Positions 19,301 to 28,253 of a DNA stretch of 64,000 bases are shown here, piece by piece. The position numbers and the translations under genes are program-made. Position 1 is the first letter of the stretch. Each line of letters opens with the position of its first letter. The stretch comes from Cryomorpha ignava (GTDB taxonomy: Bacteria > Bacteroidota > Bacteroidia > Flavobacteriales_D > Cryomorphaceae). The DNA is taken from NCBI RefSeq assembly GCF_010686655.1, contig NZ_JAAGVY010000001.1:1-64000 (forward strand), given 5' to 3'. The notes under the pieces are model-generated. The model was not told the DNA's origin. It saw nothing but the letters and a program-made list of their open reading frames with translations, and searched no databases.

Positions 19301-19546
19301 ATTCAAATAAGGAACAGAGTGTATTACAGGCGTTTCACACGCCGCTACAGTAGCCGCGGTAACGCTAAAGCCCAAAAATTTCAGGAAATCCCTGCGATTT
19401 GTAGACGTTTTAGACAAGTCGGTTTCCGTGATGAACTCATCAACAGATTGCGCTCCCGGAGCAAATTCGTTTTGGCTTGCTTTCTGAAATTCTTCAGTTT
19501 GATGAAGATCTTCAATTCCAACCCAGTATTTTTTATTTTCAGCCAT
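16343..19546 (-). CDS. actB: Alternative complex III iron-sulfur subunit ActB
   Basis: 1067 residues. A twin-arginine signal (NRRDFLKFLGFS) sits unusually deep, around residues 50-60, after a ~50-residue N-extension, the layout called TAT-variant-translocated molybdopterin oxidoreductase. It is followed by AAC, a possible lipidation site. The first ~750 residues are a molybdopterin-oxidoreductase-like domain without a recognisable cofactor site. The C-terminal part binds iron-sulfur clusters through CIGCSACVTACH, CQHCNHAPCETVCP, CIGTRYCANNCP and CSMCVQ/CAEACP motifs, as expected for three [4Fe-4S] and one [3Fe-4S]. It relays electrons from ActC to the hemes. Confidence 0.95.
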   Translation of the reverse strand: MAENKKYWVGIEDLHQTEEFQKASQNEFAPGAQSVDEFITETDLSKTSTNRRDFLKFLGFSVTAATVAACETPVIHSVPYLNKPEQITAGIPTYYASTFFDGFDFASIVVKTREGRPIFLKGNNKHGINQGALTARVNSSVLSLYDGKRLKGPKMVGDDATWPEMDSALKSELRGVSESGKSIVLLTGSIISPSTQKAIKEFKTAFGEEKVKVVTYDPVSRYGIRKANEMSFGKSSIPDYDFSKAKTIVSVDADFMDNWLLHNQYVPQYAKNRNPQGEWMNKHYQFESRLSLTGSNADVRVPIMPSQEGAVVLAIYNQVAKLAGSSSMSGSTDGLPEAGIANAAKDLYANRGKSLFICGSNDPNVQVVANAINTTLGNYGSTISTDVETFINQGNDEEVMQLVADMNSGSVGALLIHGDINPAYSLPNSAAFISGMSKVGVTLSFARLADETAVHCKYICPDNHYLESWNDFYPKTGHSALAQPTISRLYNTRQFQESLLTWAGNTTSYHDYIRSVWQDYSASIGDASILFDDFWFNAVRNGSVSVKVPSADWSMQVSSDVLSSASGKINGVSAGGSDTFEVVLYTKVGIGNGSHATNPWLQELPDPISKITWDNYIAMNPVDVEAFGFNMHIGEQLPASLAKITVNGMSETLPVVAQPGQKKGTVSIALGYGRGAGQEEIGRAAYRTKPSGGYEKNENDLKVVIGKNLYPFVAVANGVMSYKLTGANIEAAGMVYPMASTQTHHTLMGRDSIVRETTFSTFKSSPKEVYNPAHKLVVREEGIATLKDVDDVDIWEAHPVKGVGHRWGMSIDLSTCIGCSACVTACHSENNVPVVGKDEIRRARDMHWMRIDRYYSSDMTVEKGAELDEGIIDTYREMEVPEYENPTTVFMPMMCQHCNHAPCETVCPVAATTHSNEGLNQMTYNRCIGTRYCANNCPFKVRRFNWFNYKAYDKFADVNPAQDATARMVLNPDVTVRSRGVMEKCSMCVQRIQSGKLDAKMKGEPVQDGTIVTACAEACPTNAISFGDLNDTKSEISGDEGDNRTYHALAEIGVKPNVSYKVKVRNT

Positions 19547-19567
19547 ACTATTCGTGCAGCGTTGTTT

Positions 19568-20872
19568 TTAATAATGACATTTAGAACATTCCCATCCACC
19601 CAGATCTTTCACTGAAATGGTTCCATCTTCCAAATACTTTTTGAGCTCTTCTTTTCCGTGATCAACAAGGCGCTCATGTACCTCGTCGTAATAACCATTA
19701 CCGTCCATTCTAACAGCAGTATTATTGTGGCAATCTATACACCAGCCCATAGTGAGCGGTGCAAATTGGCCTGCAACTGTATAATCTTGCTGAATTTGGC
19801 CATGGCATTCCTGACATTCAATTTCACCTACCACATAATGCTGTGCGTGGTTGAAGTATGCCAGGTCTGGAAGGTTGTGAACCTTAACCCATTTAATTGG
19901 CTTTTCTTCGCCGGTATAGCTTCTTGACTCCAGATCCCAACCTATTGCGTCGTAAATCTTTGCGATTTCGGCAGTACCTTCAGCAGATTGGCCTTCATTA
20001 ATACCGGTATGACAATTCATACAAACATTTGCAGAAGGAATACCGGCATGCTTGCTTTTCAAGGCACTTGAGTGACAATATACACAGGCAATTTCATTTG
20101 TTCCGGCGTGGAGGGTGTGGTTAAATTTGATAGGCTGCTCGGGAGTATAACCCTGATAAACACCTATTCCCATAAGGGCATCATAACCAAGCACCGTAAA
20201 ATAAACCAAGACAAGAATACTGATAATGGCAACAAAAGTCTTGTTTTTCCACATCCATGCTTTAAAACGTTCTCCGCTTGAAAGTGCCGGCGCTACTTCT
20301 TCACCTTCCGAATCTAATATTGCAGAATTTAATCTTGTAAGCGACGAGCGCACGCCCACCAGCGAGAATATTAAAACTAGAAGAATAAACGCAACAATAA
20401 TCAACCAAACAGCAGAAATACCTGTATCTGCTGCGGCTCCCGGAGCCTGCGCGGCTCCGTCTGCTGTTCCTGTAGCAGGAACAGCAGCAACAGCAGGTTG
20501 CCAATCTGCGACATACTTTAGAATGGCGTCAATCTCTTCATTGTTTACCAATTGCGCAGCCATAAGACCACCCTTGGGCATCCATTCAGCGAGCATCTTA
20601 TCTACATAAGGATCGCCCATATCTTTAACCTTGGCCGGGTTTTTGATCCACTCGTACAGAAGTTCTTCTTTACCCGCCCAACGTTCCTGCACGCCTTTAA
20701 GAGCAGGCCCAACAAGATCTTTATCTACTTTATGGCACGCAGAACAATTCTGCTTAAAAAGTTTTTCACCGTCTTGCGCGTGTACACCAGAGAAGGCGGC
20801 CACCCCAAAAACTAAAACTGCAACCCATAATAATTTAAGAACCGTAGAATGTTCTTTAGAAATATGCTTCAT
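19568..20872 (-). CDS. actA: Alternative complex III multiheme cytochrome ActA with N-terminal monoheme domain
   Basis: 434 residues and six CxxCH motifs: CSACH (43-47), CVYCH (263-267), CMNCH (284-288), CQECH (353-357), CIDCH (378-382) and CSKCH (429-433). The first lies in a class I cytochrome domain after a signal peptide (cleavage near HAQ); WMPKGG and LMAAQL supply a possible axial Met. An Ala/Pro/Gly linker and two membrane segments (about 154-175 and 211-230) follow. The last five motifs match the pentaheme ActA core. First gene of the act-cox operon. The extra N-terminal heme is common in annotated flavobacterial proteins as far as I recall, but I cannot verify this. Confidence 0.92.
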   Translation of the reverse strand: MKHISKEHSTVLKLLWVAVLVFGVAAFSGVHAQDGEKLFKQNCSACHKVDKDLVGPALKGVQERWAGKEELLYEWIKNPAKVKDMGDPYVDKMLAEWMPKGGLMAAQLVNNEEIDAILKYVADWQPAVAAVPATGTADGAAQAPGAAADTGISAVWLIIVAFILLVLIFSLVGVRSSLTRLNSAILDSEGEEVAPALSSGERFKAWMWKNKTFVAIISILVLVYFTVLGYDALMGIGVYQGYTPEQPIKFNHTLHAGTNEIACVYCHSSALKSKHAGIPSANVCMNCHTGINEGQSAEGTAEIAKIYDAIGWDLESRSYTGEEKPIKWVKVHNLPDLAYFNHAQHYVVGEIECQECHGQIQQDYTVAGQFAPLTMGWCIDCHNNTAVRMDGNGYYDEVHERLVDHGKEELKKYLEDGTISVKDLGGWECSKCHY

Positions 20873-20915
20873 ATCTAACCGTGTGTTCAGATAAATGGCT
20901 TTTTGAAATTTGACA

Positions 20916-20923
20916 CAAAACTA
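20916..20923 (-). promoter_or_regulatory. Candidate minus-7 box for the act-cox operon
   Basis: On the minus strand TAGTTTTG fits the Bacteroidota TAnnTTTG box, about 43 bp before the actA start. No clear TTG is seen at the expected minus-33 distance. Confidence 0.4.
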
Positions 20924-21097
20924 TAATAAACATCAGTTGGTTTTGCCCTATTGTCATAAAATTGTCACAGTTCCAAATAATTTATAATCAATCTAAATAA
21001 AGGTCATCCCCTTGTTGTCGCCATTTCTGGTAATAATTTTGGTTCTTTCTATCAGATTAACACATCACTATGACCAATAGAAGTATATAAATTGCAT

Positions 21098-21105
21098 TAA
21101 ATTTG
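21098..21105 (+). promoter_or_regulatory. Candidate minus-7 box for the SPOR gene
   Basis: TAAATTTG, an exact TAnnTTTG match, 23 bp before the ATG at 21129. A minus-33 TTG is not obvious. Confidence 0.55.
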
Positions 21106-21128
21106 CACCACAAAAAGCAAAGCAAGCT

Positions 21129-21653
21129 ATGGCCAAAAAATTTTCAATAATCACATTTATATTCTTTTTCGGTGTTTCCCTTCATTCCTTTGCTCAGGAA
21201 AACGAAGATTGGCGGCTTTATAAGCCAGGGAAAACTACAAATCGTCAAGATTCGCTTCGCACTATACGCGAAAATTTGAATATTCAACCCGAATTGGGGA
21301 GCATTAAAATGATCGAAGACAGCAGAATCACGCAATTAAACGAGCGCAAAAAAGAGTATCCGACAAAGATGGACGGATATCGTGTTCAGATTTATTTCGG
21401 CGATCGCAGTGCTGCTCAAGAAAAGCGTGGAGCATTTGTGAGAAGCAATCCTGAATTAGGTGCATATCTTTCATACCTGGCACCAAATTTCAGGCTTCGC
21501 GTAGGTGATTTTCGCTCCAGGCTGGAGGCAGAAAAGCTTAAAAAAGAAATAGCCCGGAATTTTCCGGGCTGTTATATTGTTAAAGACAAAATTGAGCTTC
21601 CACCACTAGAAGTTGCTAAAACAGAAGATTCTGAAAACCCTGCTGAAAATTAA
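21129..21653 (+). CDS. SPOR domain-containing exported protein
   Basis: 174 residues. Signal peptide with the hydrophobic core [15 protein letters not shown], cleaved after FAQ near residue 22. Residues about 80-160 form a SPOR-like alpha/beta domain ([17 protein letters not shown], then [21 protein letters not shown] and [10 protein letters not shown]), which in this fold binds denuded glycan strands of peptidoglycan. The function is therefore likely envelope or division-site association. The last residues are acidic. The stop codon overlaps that of the convergent infB by 3-4 bases, and the coding sequence contains the infB terminator hairpin. Confidence 0.8.
   Translation: MAKKFSIITFIFFFGVSLHSFAQENEDWRLYKPGKTTNRQDSLRTIRENLNIQPELGSIKMIEDSRITQLNERKKEYPTKMDGYRVQIYFGDRSAAQEKRGAFVRSNPELGAYLSYLAPNFRLRVGDFRSRLEAEKLKKEIARNFPGCYIVKDKIELPPLEVAKTEDSENPAEN
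21541..21570 (-). terminator. Terminator of rimP-nusA-infB inside the SPOR gene
   Basis: AGCCCGGAA (21551-21559) and TTCCGGGCT (21562-21570) form a perfect 9-bp stem with a 2-nt centre. On the minus strand it is followed by ATTTCTTTTT. It sits 80 nt downstream of the infB stop, within plus-strand codons for ARNFPGC of the SPOR protein. Confidence 0.7.
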
Positions 21654-24544
21654 TCAGCCAGGGTTTGTTTTACCTCTATTTCTTCAAAGGCTTCAATAAT
21701 ATCACCAACTTTTATATCGTTGAATTTCTCTACATTTAATCCACATTCGTAGCCTTTCGTTACTTCCTTCACGTCGTCTTTAAAGCGTTTTAAGGTTCCC
21801 AGCTCTCCTGTGTAGGCTACTATTCCATCGCGGATAACTCGGATTTTAGCGTTTCTGGTTATCTTACCATCTGTTACAATACAGCCGGCAATAGTTCCCA
21901 CCTTAGATATTTTGAAGGTTTCGCGAATCTCTGCATTACCCATAATTTTCTCTTCAATTTTAGCAGAAAGCATACCTTCCATGGCGTCTTTCACATCTTC
22001 AATTGCTGCATAGATTATTGAGTAAATCTTGATCTGGATTTCTTCTTTCTCGGCCAGTCTTCGCGCTCCACCTGAAGGCCTCACTTGGAAACCGACAATA
22101 ATGGCATCTGAAGCTGTGGCTAGAAGTACATCACTTTCAGTAATTTGACCTACTGCTTTGTGAATTACATTTACCGCAATTTTTTCTGTAGATAACTTCT
22201 GAAGCGAATCTGCAAGTGCTTCTACCGATCCATCCACATCTCCTTTAAGGATTATATTGAGCTCCTTAAAGTCACCAATGGCAATACGTCTTCCAATCTC
22301 GTCAAGTGTAATGTGTTTTTGAGTACGTACACCTTGCTCGCGTTGCAGTTGCTCTCTTCTGGTAGCTATACCTCGAGCTTCGCGCTCATCTTTAAGCACA
22401 TTAAACCTATCGCCGGCACTTGGTGCTCCATTTAAACCGAGCATTGAAACCGGAATTGACGGTCCCGCCGATTTTACAGCTACTCCTCGCTCGTTATACA
22501 TTGCCTTTACCCTTCCTGTGTAATGACCTGCAAGTACGATATCGCCTACATTTAGGGTACCACCTTCAACTATGATAGTAGTTACATATCCACGTCCTTT
22601 ATCAAGTGTAGATTCTATAACCGTACCAATGGCGTTTTTATCGGGATTTGCTTTTAATTCAAGTACTTCTGCTTCGAGCAATACTTTCTCGAGAAGCTCT
22701 TCAATATTAAGTCCTTTTTTGGCAGAAATTTCCTGACTTTGGAATTTTCCACCCCAGTCTTCAACCAGAATATTCATCTGAGCGAGTTGCTCTTTAATTC
22801 TTTCGGGTTTGGCGCCTTCCTTATCAATTTTGTTTATGGCAAAAATCATTGGGATTCCGGCAGCCTGTGCATGATTGATAGCCTCTTTAGTTTGAGGCAT
22901 TACATCATCATCGGCAGCGACCACAATAATAGCTAAGTCAGTAACTTGGGCACCACGAGCACGCATGGCGGTAAAGGCCTCGTGACCGGGAGTATCTAAG
23001 AAAGTGATTCTTTTACCGTTTTCCAGCTCTACACTGTAAGCGCCTATGTGCTGGGTTATTCCACCAGCTTCGCCACCTATTACATTCTCTTTACGGATAT
23101 AATCCAAGAGTGATGTTTTACCGTGGTCAACGTGACCCATTACGGTAACAATAGGCGCGCGATCTTGCAAATCTTCGGGCTTATCTTCTTCAACAGCGAT
23201 TGCTTCCTGACCTTCGGCAGAGGTAAATTCTACCTCATATCCAAATTCTTCGGCAACTATAGTAAGCGTTTCACCATCGAGACGCTGATTGATAGAAGCC
23301 ATAATACCGAGGCTCATACATGCCGAAATAATTTCGGGAATGCTAACGTCCATAAGGCTTGCAAGGTCGCTTACCGTTACAAATTCAGTAAGTCTAAGAG
23401 TTTTCGATTCTTCTTGTTGCTGTAGTGCTCTTTCTTCTGCTCTGGTTCTGTGCTCATCGCGCTTCAACCTTCTGTTTTTTACTCCTCTAGACTTGCTACC
23501 TCCGCTAAGTTTCGCAAGTGTTTCTCTCAACTCGCGATCTATATCTTCCTTGCTAACTTCCTGACGAGGACCGCCACCTTTAACTGGCTTTCTTCCTTTT
23601 TGCGGAGCTGCTGGTTTTCGTGGACCACCACCCTGCGTTCTGTCAGGTGGTGCAGCACCTGTTCTCTTTGGATCTACTTTAGGAGCAATGCGCTTGCGCT
23701 TGCGGCGACTTTGCTGTGTTTCAGTACCGGGGTCGGTACTCATTACAGGTTTCTTCTTTTTCTTCGGCCTTTCAGGAAGATCAATCTTTCCAACTACCGT
23801 AGGGCCAGCGAGTCTACCAACATTCGTACGAATGGTATTGTCGTCAACAGGCTTCGCTTCTTCCTTTTCTTTAGCAGGAGCTTCTTTCGGCTCGTCTTTT
23901 GCTTTTTCGTCTTTTGGCTTAGCTTCTATTTCCTTCTCTTCTTTTGCCTTATCATCTTTCTCTTCAGCTTTCGCCACTTCAGATTTGGCCTTCTCTGCCT
24001 CTTCTTTCGATTTCGCTTCTTTGGCTTCTGCCTCTTTCTTAGAAGCTTCTTTCTTCGAAGCTTCTTCTTTAGCTTTTGTCTCTTCCTGCTCTTTTGCTTT
24101 CGCCTCTTCTTCTTTCTTCTTCTCTTCCGCTAAAGCATTTTTCTTTTTATCCAGATCTATTTTACCCACTACAGATATTCCGGGACCTCTTGTTACACTT
24201 GGCCTAATGATATCATCATCATCTTGCGTGCCTTGTACATTCTTAATAAAAATCTCTTCTGGCTCTTCCTTAGCAGGCTTTTCTACTTGAGGCTCATTTC
24301 TATCCAGGCTCACAGTTTCACGCTTGCCCGACGATACACCCGCCAATTTTGATTTTTCTTTTAGCGTTTTGCTATCCTGAAATTCATTTTTCAGAATTTC
24401 ATAAGCAGCTCCGTCTATCTTCGTATTCGGGTTGGTGTCTATATCGTGACCACTAGACGCGAGAAATTCAACAATTGTGGCTATTCCCACATTGAATTCC
24501 TTAGCGGCTTTACTTAATCTTACTGTTTGTGACTTTGCTGGCAT
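21650..24544 (-). CDS. infB: Translation initiation factor IF-2
   Basis: 964 residues. IF-2 brings fMet-tRNA to the 30S subunit and hydrolyses GTP on subunit joining. A short N-terminal IF2-N domain ([19 protein letters not shown]) is followed by a very charged Lys/Glu/Ala region (about 60-330), the usual species-variable stretch, and then a basic KKRK segment. The G domain starts near residue 467: [21 protein letters not shown] and NKIDK. Domains II, III (IF2) and C2 complete the protein, ending [12 protein letters not shown]. Third gene of rimP-nusA-infB. Convergent with the SPOR gene at its 3' end. Confidence 0.97.
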   Translation of the reverse strand: MPAKSQTVRLSKAAKEFNVGIATIVEFLASSGHDIDTNPNTKIDGAAYEILKNEFQDSKTLKEKSKLAGVSSGKRETVSLDRNEPQVEKPAKEEPEEIFIKNVQGTQDDDDIIRPSVTRGPGISVVGKIDLDKKKNALAEEKKKEEEAKAKEQEETKAKEEASKKEASKKEAEAKEAKSKEEAEKAKSEVAKAEEKDDKAKEEKEIEAKPKDEKAKDEPKEAPAKEKEEAKPVDDNTIRTNVGRLAGPTVVGKIDLPERPKKKKKPVMSTDPGTETQQSRRKRKRIAPKVDPKRTGAAPPDRTQGGGPRKPAAPQKGRKPVKGGGPRQEVSKEDIDRELRETLAKLSGGSKSRGVKNRRLKRDEHRTRAEERALQQQEESKTLRLTEFVTVSDLASLMDVSIPEIISACMSLGIMASINQRLDGETLTIVAEEFGYEVEFTSAEGQEAIAVEEDKPEDLQDRAPIVTVMGHVDHGKTSLLDYIRKENVIGGEAGGITQHIGAYSVELENGKRITFLDTPGHEAFTAMRARGAQVTDLAIIVVAADDDVMPQTKEAINHAQAAGIPMIFAINKIDKEGAKPERIKEQLAQMNILVEDWGGKFQSQEISAKKGLNIEELLEKVLLEAEVLELKANPDKNAIGTVIESTLDKGRGYVTTIIVEGGTLNVGDIVLAGHYTGRVKAMYNERGVAVKSAGPSIPVSMLGLNGAPSAGDRFNVLKDEREARGIATRREQLQREQGVRTQKHITLDEIGRRIAIGDFKELNIILKGDVDGSVEALADSLQKLSTEKIAVNVIHKAVGQITESDVLLATASDAIIVGFQVRPSGGARRLAEKEEIQIKIYSIIYAAIEDVKDAMEGMLSAKIEEKIMGNAEIRETFKISKVGTIAGCIVTDGKITRNAKIRVIRDGIVAYTGELGTLKRFKDDVKEVTKGYECGLNVEKFNDIKVGDIIEAFEEIEVKQTLAD

Positions 24545-24595
24545 ATATATATTGCTCCGTTTCTACGAGATGATAAAATAAATGAAATACTTTGT

Positions 24596-25831
24596 TTAAT
24601 CAAGCTCTTCGCGAAGGATTTTTATAATTTCTGCTATTGTTTCTTCTTCCAGGTCGGTTCTGGACACCAAATCTTCTTTGGTTAATTCCAATACACTTCT
24701 GGCGCTATCCAAACCTACAGCCTTTAATTCATCGATGATCCAACCATCAATTTCATCTGCAAACTCATCCAAATCTACATCCTCGTCGTCTTCTTCCGTT
24801 TCGCGATATACATCCAGATCGTAACCTGTAAGCTTGCTTGCCAATTTAATATTAAATCCACCCTTACCAATAGCGAGAGAAACCTGATCTGGCTTAAGGA
24901 ATACCTCGGCCTTCATTTCTTCTTCGTTAATCTTTATATTGGTAATCTTCGCAGGGCTTAATGCTCTTTGTATTAATAACTGAATATTGGACGTATAGTT
25001 TATTACGTCAATATTTTCGTTTTTCAATTCGCGTACAATGCTGTGAATACGAGATCCTTTCATACCGACACAGGCACCTACCGGATCAATTCTATCATCG
25101 TAAGACTCTACGGCCACTTTGGCTCGTTCGCCCGGTACCCGAACTATTTTTTTAATGGTAATAAGTCCATCAAAAACTTCAGGTACTTCCATTTCAAACA
25201 TACGCTCCAAAAATTCGGTCGCTGTGCGCGAAAGAATAACTATTGGGTTATTGTTGCGCATCTCAACTTTAGAAACTACTGCTCTTACAGCATCGCCTTT
25301 CTTAAAGTAATCTGATGGAATTTGTTCTGATTTTGGAAGAATTAATTCATTTCCTTCATCATCAAGAAGCAAGATCTCGCGTTTCCATACCTGGTAAACT
25401 TCTCCTGTAATAATCTCTCCTACCCGCTCGCTGTATTTTTTGTACAAGCTATCTTTCTCCAGCTCTATAACCTTCGAAACCAAGTTTTGACGCATCGAAA
25501 GAATGCTTCTGCGACCAAAATGCTCTAATTTAATTGCCTCTGTTGCCTCTTCTCCAATTTCAAAATCGGGCTCAATTTTTATTGCTTCCGAAAGTGCAAT
25601 CTGGCTGTTATCATCTTCCACTTCACCATCTGGCACAATTTCGCGATTACGCCATATCTCAAGGTCACCTTCATCAGGATTGATAATGATGTCAAAATTT
25701 TCATCAGTACCGTGTTTTTTAATCAGCATATTCCGGAATACATCTTCCAAAATACGCATCATAGTTTCCCTATCGATGCTTTTAAACTCCTTAAACTCCG
25801 CAAATGATTCGAACAAATTTGTATTGCTCAT
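24596..25831 (-). CDS. nusA: Transcription termination/antitermination factor NusA
   Basis: 411 residues, the length of the short flavobacterial form. NusA N-terminal RNA-polymerase domain (1-~125), S1 domain (about 130-200; ITGEVYQVWKREILLLDDEGNELILPKSEQ), then two KH domains (DPVGACVGMKGSRIHSIVREL and LAIGKGGFNIKLASKLTG). The C-terminal acidic part ends with helical DSARSVLELTKEDL repeats. It binds RNA polymerase and nascent RNA and modulates pausing and termination. Middle gene of the rimP-nusA-infB operon, six bases after rimP. Confidence 0.97.
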   Translation of the reverse strand: MSNTNLFESFAEFKEFKSIDRETMMRILEDVFRNMLIKKHGTDENFDIIINPDEGDLEIWRNREIVPDGEVEDDNSQIALSEAIKIEPDFEIGEEATEAIKLEHFGRRSILSMRQNLVSKVIELEKDSLYKKYSERVGEIITGEVYQVWKREILLLDDEGNELILPKSEQIPSDYFKKGDAVRAVVSKVEMRNNNPIVILSRTATEFLERMFEMEVPEVFDGLITIKKIVRVPGERAKVAVESYDDRIDPVGACVGMKGSRIHSIVRELKNENIDVINYTSNIQLLIQRALSPAKITNIKINEEEMKAEVFLKPDQVSLAIGKGGFNIKLASKLTGYDLDVYRETEEDDEDVDLDEFADEIDGWIIDELKAVGLDSARSVLELTKEDLVSRTDLEEETIAEIIKILREELD

Positions 25832-25837
25832 GACTTC

Positions 25838-26305
25838 CTATTTGAATAAAATTTTAATTTTTGCCTGCTTTATTTCGGGGTAAGAAAGTACATGGTTTAT
25901 TTCAACCAGTTCTTTTTTCTTTTTGCCCTCTATCTTTTCTTTCTTACTTTCTTTCACTTCAACTTTTTCCTGATCTGCACTCATCAACTCACCCTCAAAC
26001 TCCTCGCCGGTTACAAGCCTAATTTCGAGGTGTCTGCCAACATTTTTTATGTACTGGCGGTAATCTCTAAGCGGTTTACCAAGTCCGGGCGAGCTTACCT
26101 GAAGCGAAAAATCTTCTTCTTCTCTATCAAGGTTATGCTCAATTTGTCGGCTAATATCAACACAATCTAAAATAGAGATAGGACCCATGCTTTCAAGCTC
26201 AACGCTAATCGCATTACCAGATTTGATTTCTACACTTAAAAGGTAGTAATCAGTATCTTCTATTTTCTCGGCAACCAGCGCCCTTATTGTATCTTCAGTT
26301 ATCAA
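25838..26305 (-). CDS. rimP: Ribosome maturation factor RimP
   Basis: 155 residues. N-terminal alpha/beta domain (SVEIKSGNAISVELESMG, DCVDISRQIEHNLDREEEDFSLQVSSPGLGKPL, the family signature around residue 70-80) and C-terminal SH3-like domain (RHLEIRLVTGEEFEGELMSADQEKVEVK) with a Lys-rich tail. It assists late 30S subunit maturation. First gene of the rimP-nusA-infB operon; the order is conserved in most bacteria. Confidence 0.95.
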   Translation of the reverse strand: MITEDTIRALVAEKIEDTDYYLLSVEIKSGNAISVELESMGPISILDCVDISRQIEHNLDREEEDFSLQVSSPGLGKPLRDYRQYIKNVGRHLEIRLVTGEEFEGELMSADQEKVEVKESKKEKIEGKKKKELVEINHVLSYPEIKQAKIKILFK

Positions 26306-26312
26306 ATCAAGA

Positions 26313-26347
26313 TGGAATAAAAAGAGGGGCAGCTGCCCCTCTCTCTT
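26313..26347 (-). terminator. Strong terminator between MORN gene and rimP
   Basis: AGAGGGGCAG (26323-26332) and CTGCCCCTCT (26333-26342), a perfect 20-bp palindrome with T-rich flanks on both sides, so it could stop transcription in both directions. It follows the stop of the minus-strand MORN gene by about 70 nt and precedes rimP. Confidence 0.85.
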
Positions 26348-26411
26348 TTTTGTCCTTTAATTGGCGCAAAGATAAGCATTATTTTGAGATAGCAATATGC
26401 TTATTTTCAAA

Positions 26412-28019
26412 TTAATGCCCCATGGTATTATCCTTAATAACACGCACTTTACTCCCATCCTTATATTCTATTTCTTTAATGACATTTCCGGCAGGCGAAT
26501 ATTCTATAAATCGTCCATCGCGCCGGCTGTTTGTATACATTTCTTTGTACTGCACTTGTCCACCCCGGCGGTGATAAGTTAGCGACTCACCATTTAGCTT
26601 TCCGTCAGTATAAGTAGCTTCGCGCATTTTGCCGCCTTCCGGGAAAAAATAAATCCACCTTCCGCCGGGCTTGCCTTCTACGTAGCTTCCCTCTTGCTCC
26701 GGAATCCCATTTTCGCTGTACTTGCTATAAGGGCCGTTTAAGGATCCATCTTTATACCATGCATTTTCCTGCATGGTGCCATCGGGATACCAATATTTCC
26801 AGTTGCCATTCTTGCGATCGTCTTGCCAGGTTCCGGTATAGTTCGGTTGCCCGTTTGGAAACCATCCTTTCCAGCTTCCTTCTATTTTCCCTTTTACAAA
26901 ACTGCCTTCATCTTTGGGTTTTCCGTTTTCGAACCACGATTTCCAAAGACCCTCTTCGAGCCCATTTACATACTCGCCTTCCTGAAGTTTCGTTCCATTT
27001 TCAAACCAGGTAGTCCAGGTACCCGTTTTCATATCAGAATTAAAATTTCCCACTCGCCATTTGCTTCCATCGGGGTAGTAATACGTCCACTCTCCCATTC
27101 GCTTTCCGTCATTCCATTTACCAACTGTTTGCAACGTGCCATCGATATACCAGTATTTCCACTCTCCATTCCGCTTCCCATTGGCAAAATCGCCTTTCAT
27201 TTCTACGTGTCCGCTGTCGCGAAAAAATGTCCATTCATTGGTTTCCCTACCGTTTTCAAAAATTCCTTCTACCGCAAGGTTGCCGCTATTGAAGTATTCT
27301 TTGTATGGTCCGCTAAGCGAATCTCTATCAAAAGTGGTCGTTTTATACTTTCCACCCGTTTGTAGAAAATAAGTCCAAACCGAGTCTTTTTTCCCATTTT
27401 CATAATATCCTTCGGTTCGTTTTGTGCCATCGGCATACCAGGTTTCAGATTTTCCTGTCATTAGTCCACCTGTGTAAGATTCACGCGTTTTCAATTCGCC
27501 GGTATCGTAATAATCTACTAAATTTCCAGCTCCGTCTTCAACGAGTTGCTTTCCGCTTTTATCCCAGAAGTTCATTAACAGAACAGAATCTCTACCCACA
27601 TAGTTTTCTTCCATTTTTAGTATAGAATCGGGATACCAGTATTTCCAAAGTCCGGTTTTATAGCCTTGATCATATTGACCTTTTTCTTTGATATTTCCCG
27701 GAAGGTAATACGCGGCAAAACTGCTGTCTTGCTTGTCCCAGTCAAAAAAGCCTTTCTCTTTTAGCTTGCCATTAAAAAAGTAGGTAATTACTTCACCATT
27801 CAGCCTTCCGGCCGCATACGTTGATTTTTCTTTAAGTACACCGTCTGAATAATAGTACTTCCATTCGCCGTTTTCTAAACCGTTGGTATACGTTCCTTCC
27901 GAACGTTTTATCGTATTTGCCTCGTCCCAATAATCAGCATAAGGTTGATCTTGTGCATACAATGCAATTTGCGCAAATAGAAGCACGAACGGTAAAAATG
28001 TTGACTTTATGAAATTCAT
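26412..28019 (-). CDS. MORN-repeat exported protein
   Basis: 535 residues from Met6 of the longest frame (MNFIKSTFLPF), chosen because it gives a normal signal peptide ending LYAQ. The rest is a long array of about twenty MORN-type units of ~23 residues with the pattern YYSDGVLKEKSTYAAGRLNGE or WYPDGTMQENAWYKDGSLNGPY: aromatic-x-D/N-G, then Gly-x-x-x-Gly. The family is often named YwqK-like. Such repeats form an elongated beta-structure and serve as protein- or lipid-binding scaffolds; the binding partner here is unknown. It is followed by its own terminator. Confidence 0.8.
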   Translation of the reverse strand: MNFIKSTFLPFVLLFAQIALYAQDQPYADYWDEANTIKRSEGTYTNGLENGEWKYYYSDGVLKEKSTYAAGRLNGEVITYFFNGKLKEKGFFDWDKQDSSFAAYYLPGNIKEKGQYDQGYKTGLWKYWYPDSILKMEENYVGRDSVLLMNFWDKSGKQLVEDGAGNLVDYYDTGELKTRESYTGGLMTGKSETWYADGTKRTEGYYENGKKDSVWTYFLQTGGKYKTTTFDRDSLSGPYKEYFNSGNLAVEGIFENGRETNEWTFFRDSGHVEMKGDFANGKRNGEWKYWYIDGTLQTVGKWNDGKRMGEWTYYYPDGSKWRVGNFNSDMKTGTWTTWFENGTKLQEGEYVNGLEEGLWKSWFENGKPKDEGSFVKGKIEGSWKGWFPNGQPNYTGTWQDDRKNGNWKYWYPDGTMQENAWYKDGSLNGPYSKYSENGIPEQEGSYVEGKPGGRWIYFFPEGGKMREATYTDGKLNGESLTYHRRGGQVQYKEMYTNSRRDGRFIEYSPAGNVIKEIEYKDGSKVRVIKDNTMGH

Positions 28020-28118
28020 GAAAACACAATCCATTTAAAAACTTTAAAGTTCGCTTCTTAACGAGTAGTACCTCGCTGAGATTGCTTTAAGTGCTAACAA
28101 ATTTTTGTGTGAAAGGGT

Positions 28119-28160
28119 TGATTGGTTCTTGGTGATTGGTTTTTGGTTTTTGGTGATGCT
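28119..28160. repeat. TTTTTGG-type short repeat array
   Basis: Degenerate tandem copies of a 7-8-mer, GATTGGTT/GGTTTTT (for example TGGTTTTTGGTTTTTGG). The same motif recurs at 34837-34872. Other bases in the spacer to the next gene are unremarkable. Confidence 0.7.
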
Positions 28161-28253
28161 TGCTATTTGAAAATTATTAAATGACCTCCCAATTATTAAA
28201 AAGCCTTTGTCAACTATATCAGTTTACATTTGTTAGAGTCTAACCAAACAAAA

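Noticed and set aside
23450-24133. 227-codon plus-strand ORF rich in Phe and Ser opposite infB
   Set aside because: It is antisense to the Lys/Glu/Ala-rich region of IF-2. Its composition (F, S, L, R) is the mirror of that charged region and it lacks a start context or homology.
27000-28000. Repeats in 26412-28019 as a CRISPR or tandem DNA repeat
   Set aside because: The periodicity is of about 23 residues in protein, with variable DNA, so it is a MORN-repeat protein rather than a nucleotide repeat array.
28119-28160. TTTTTGG repeat as part of a CRISPR array
   Set aside because: Units are only 7-8 bp, degenerate, with no regular spacers and no cas genes in the window.
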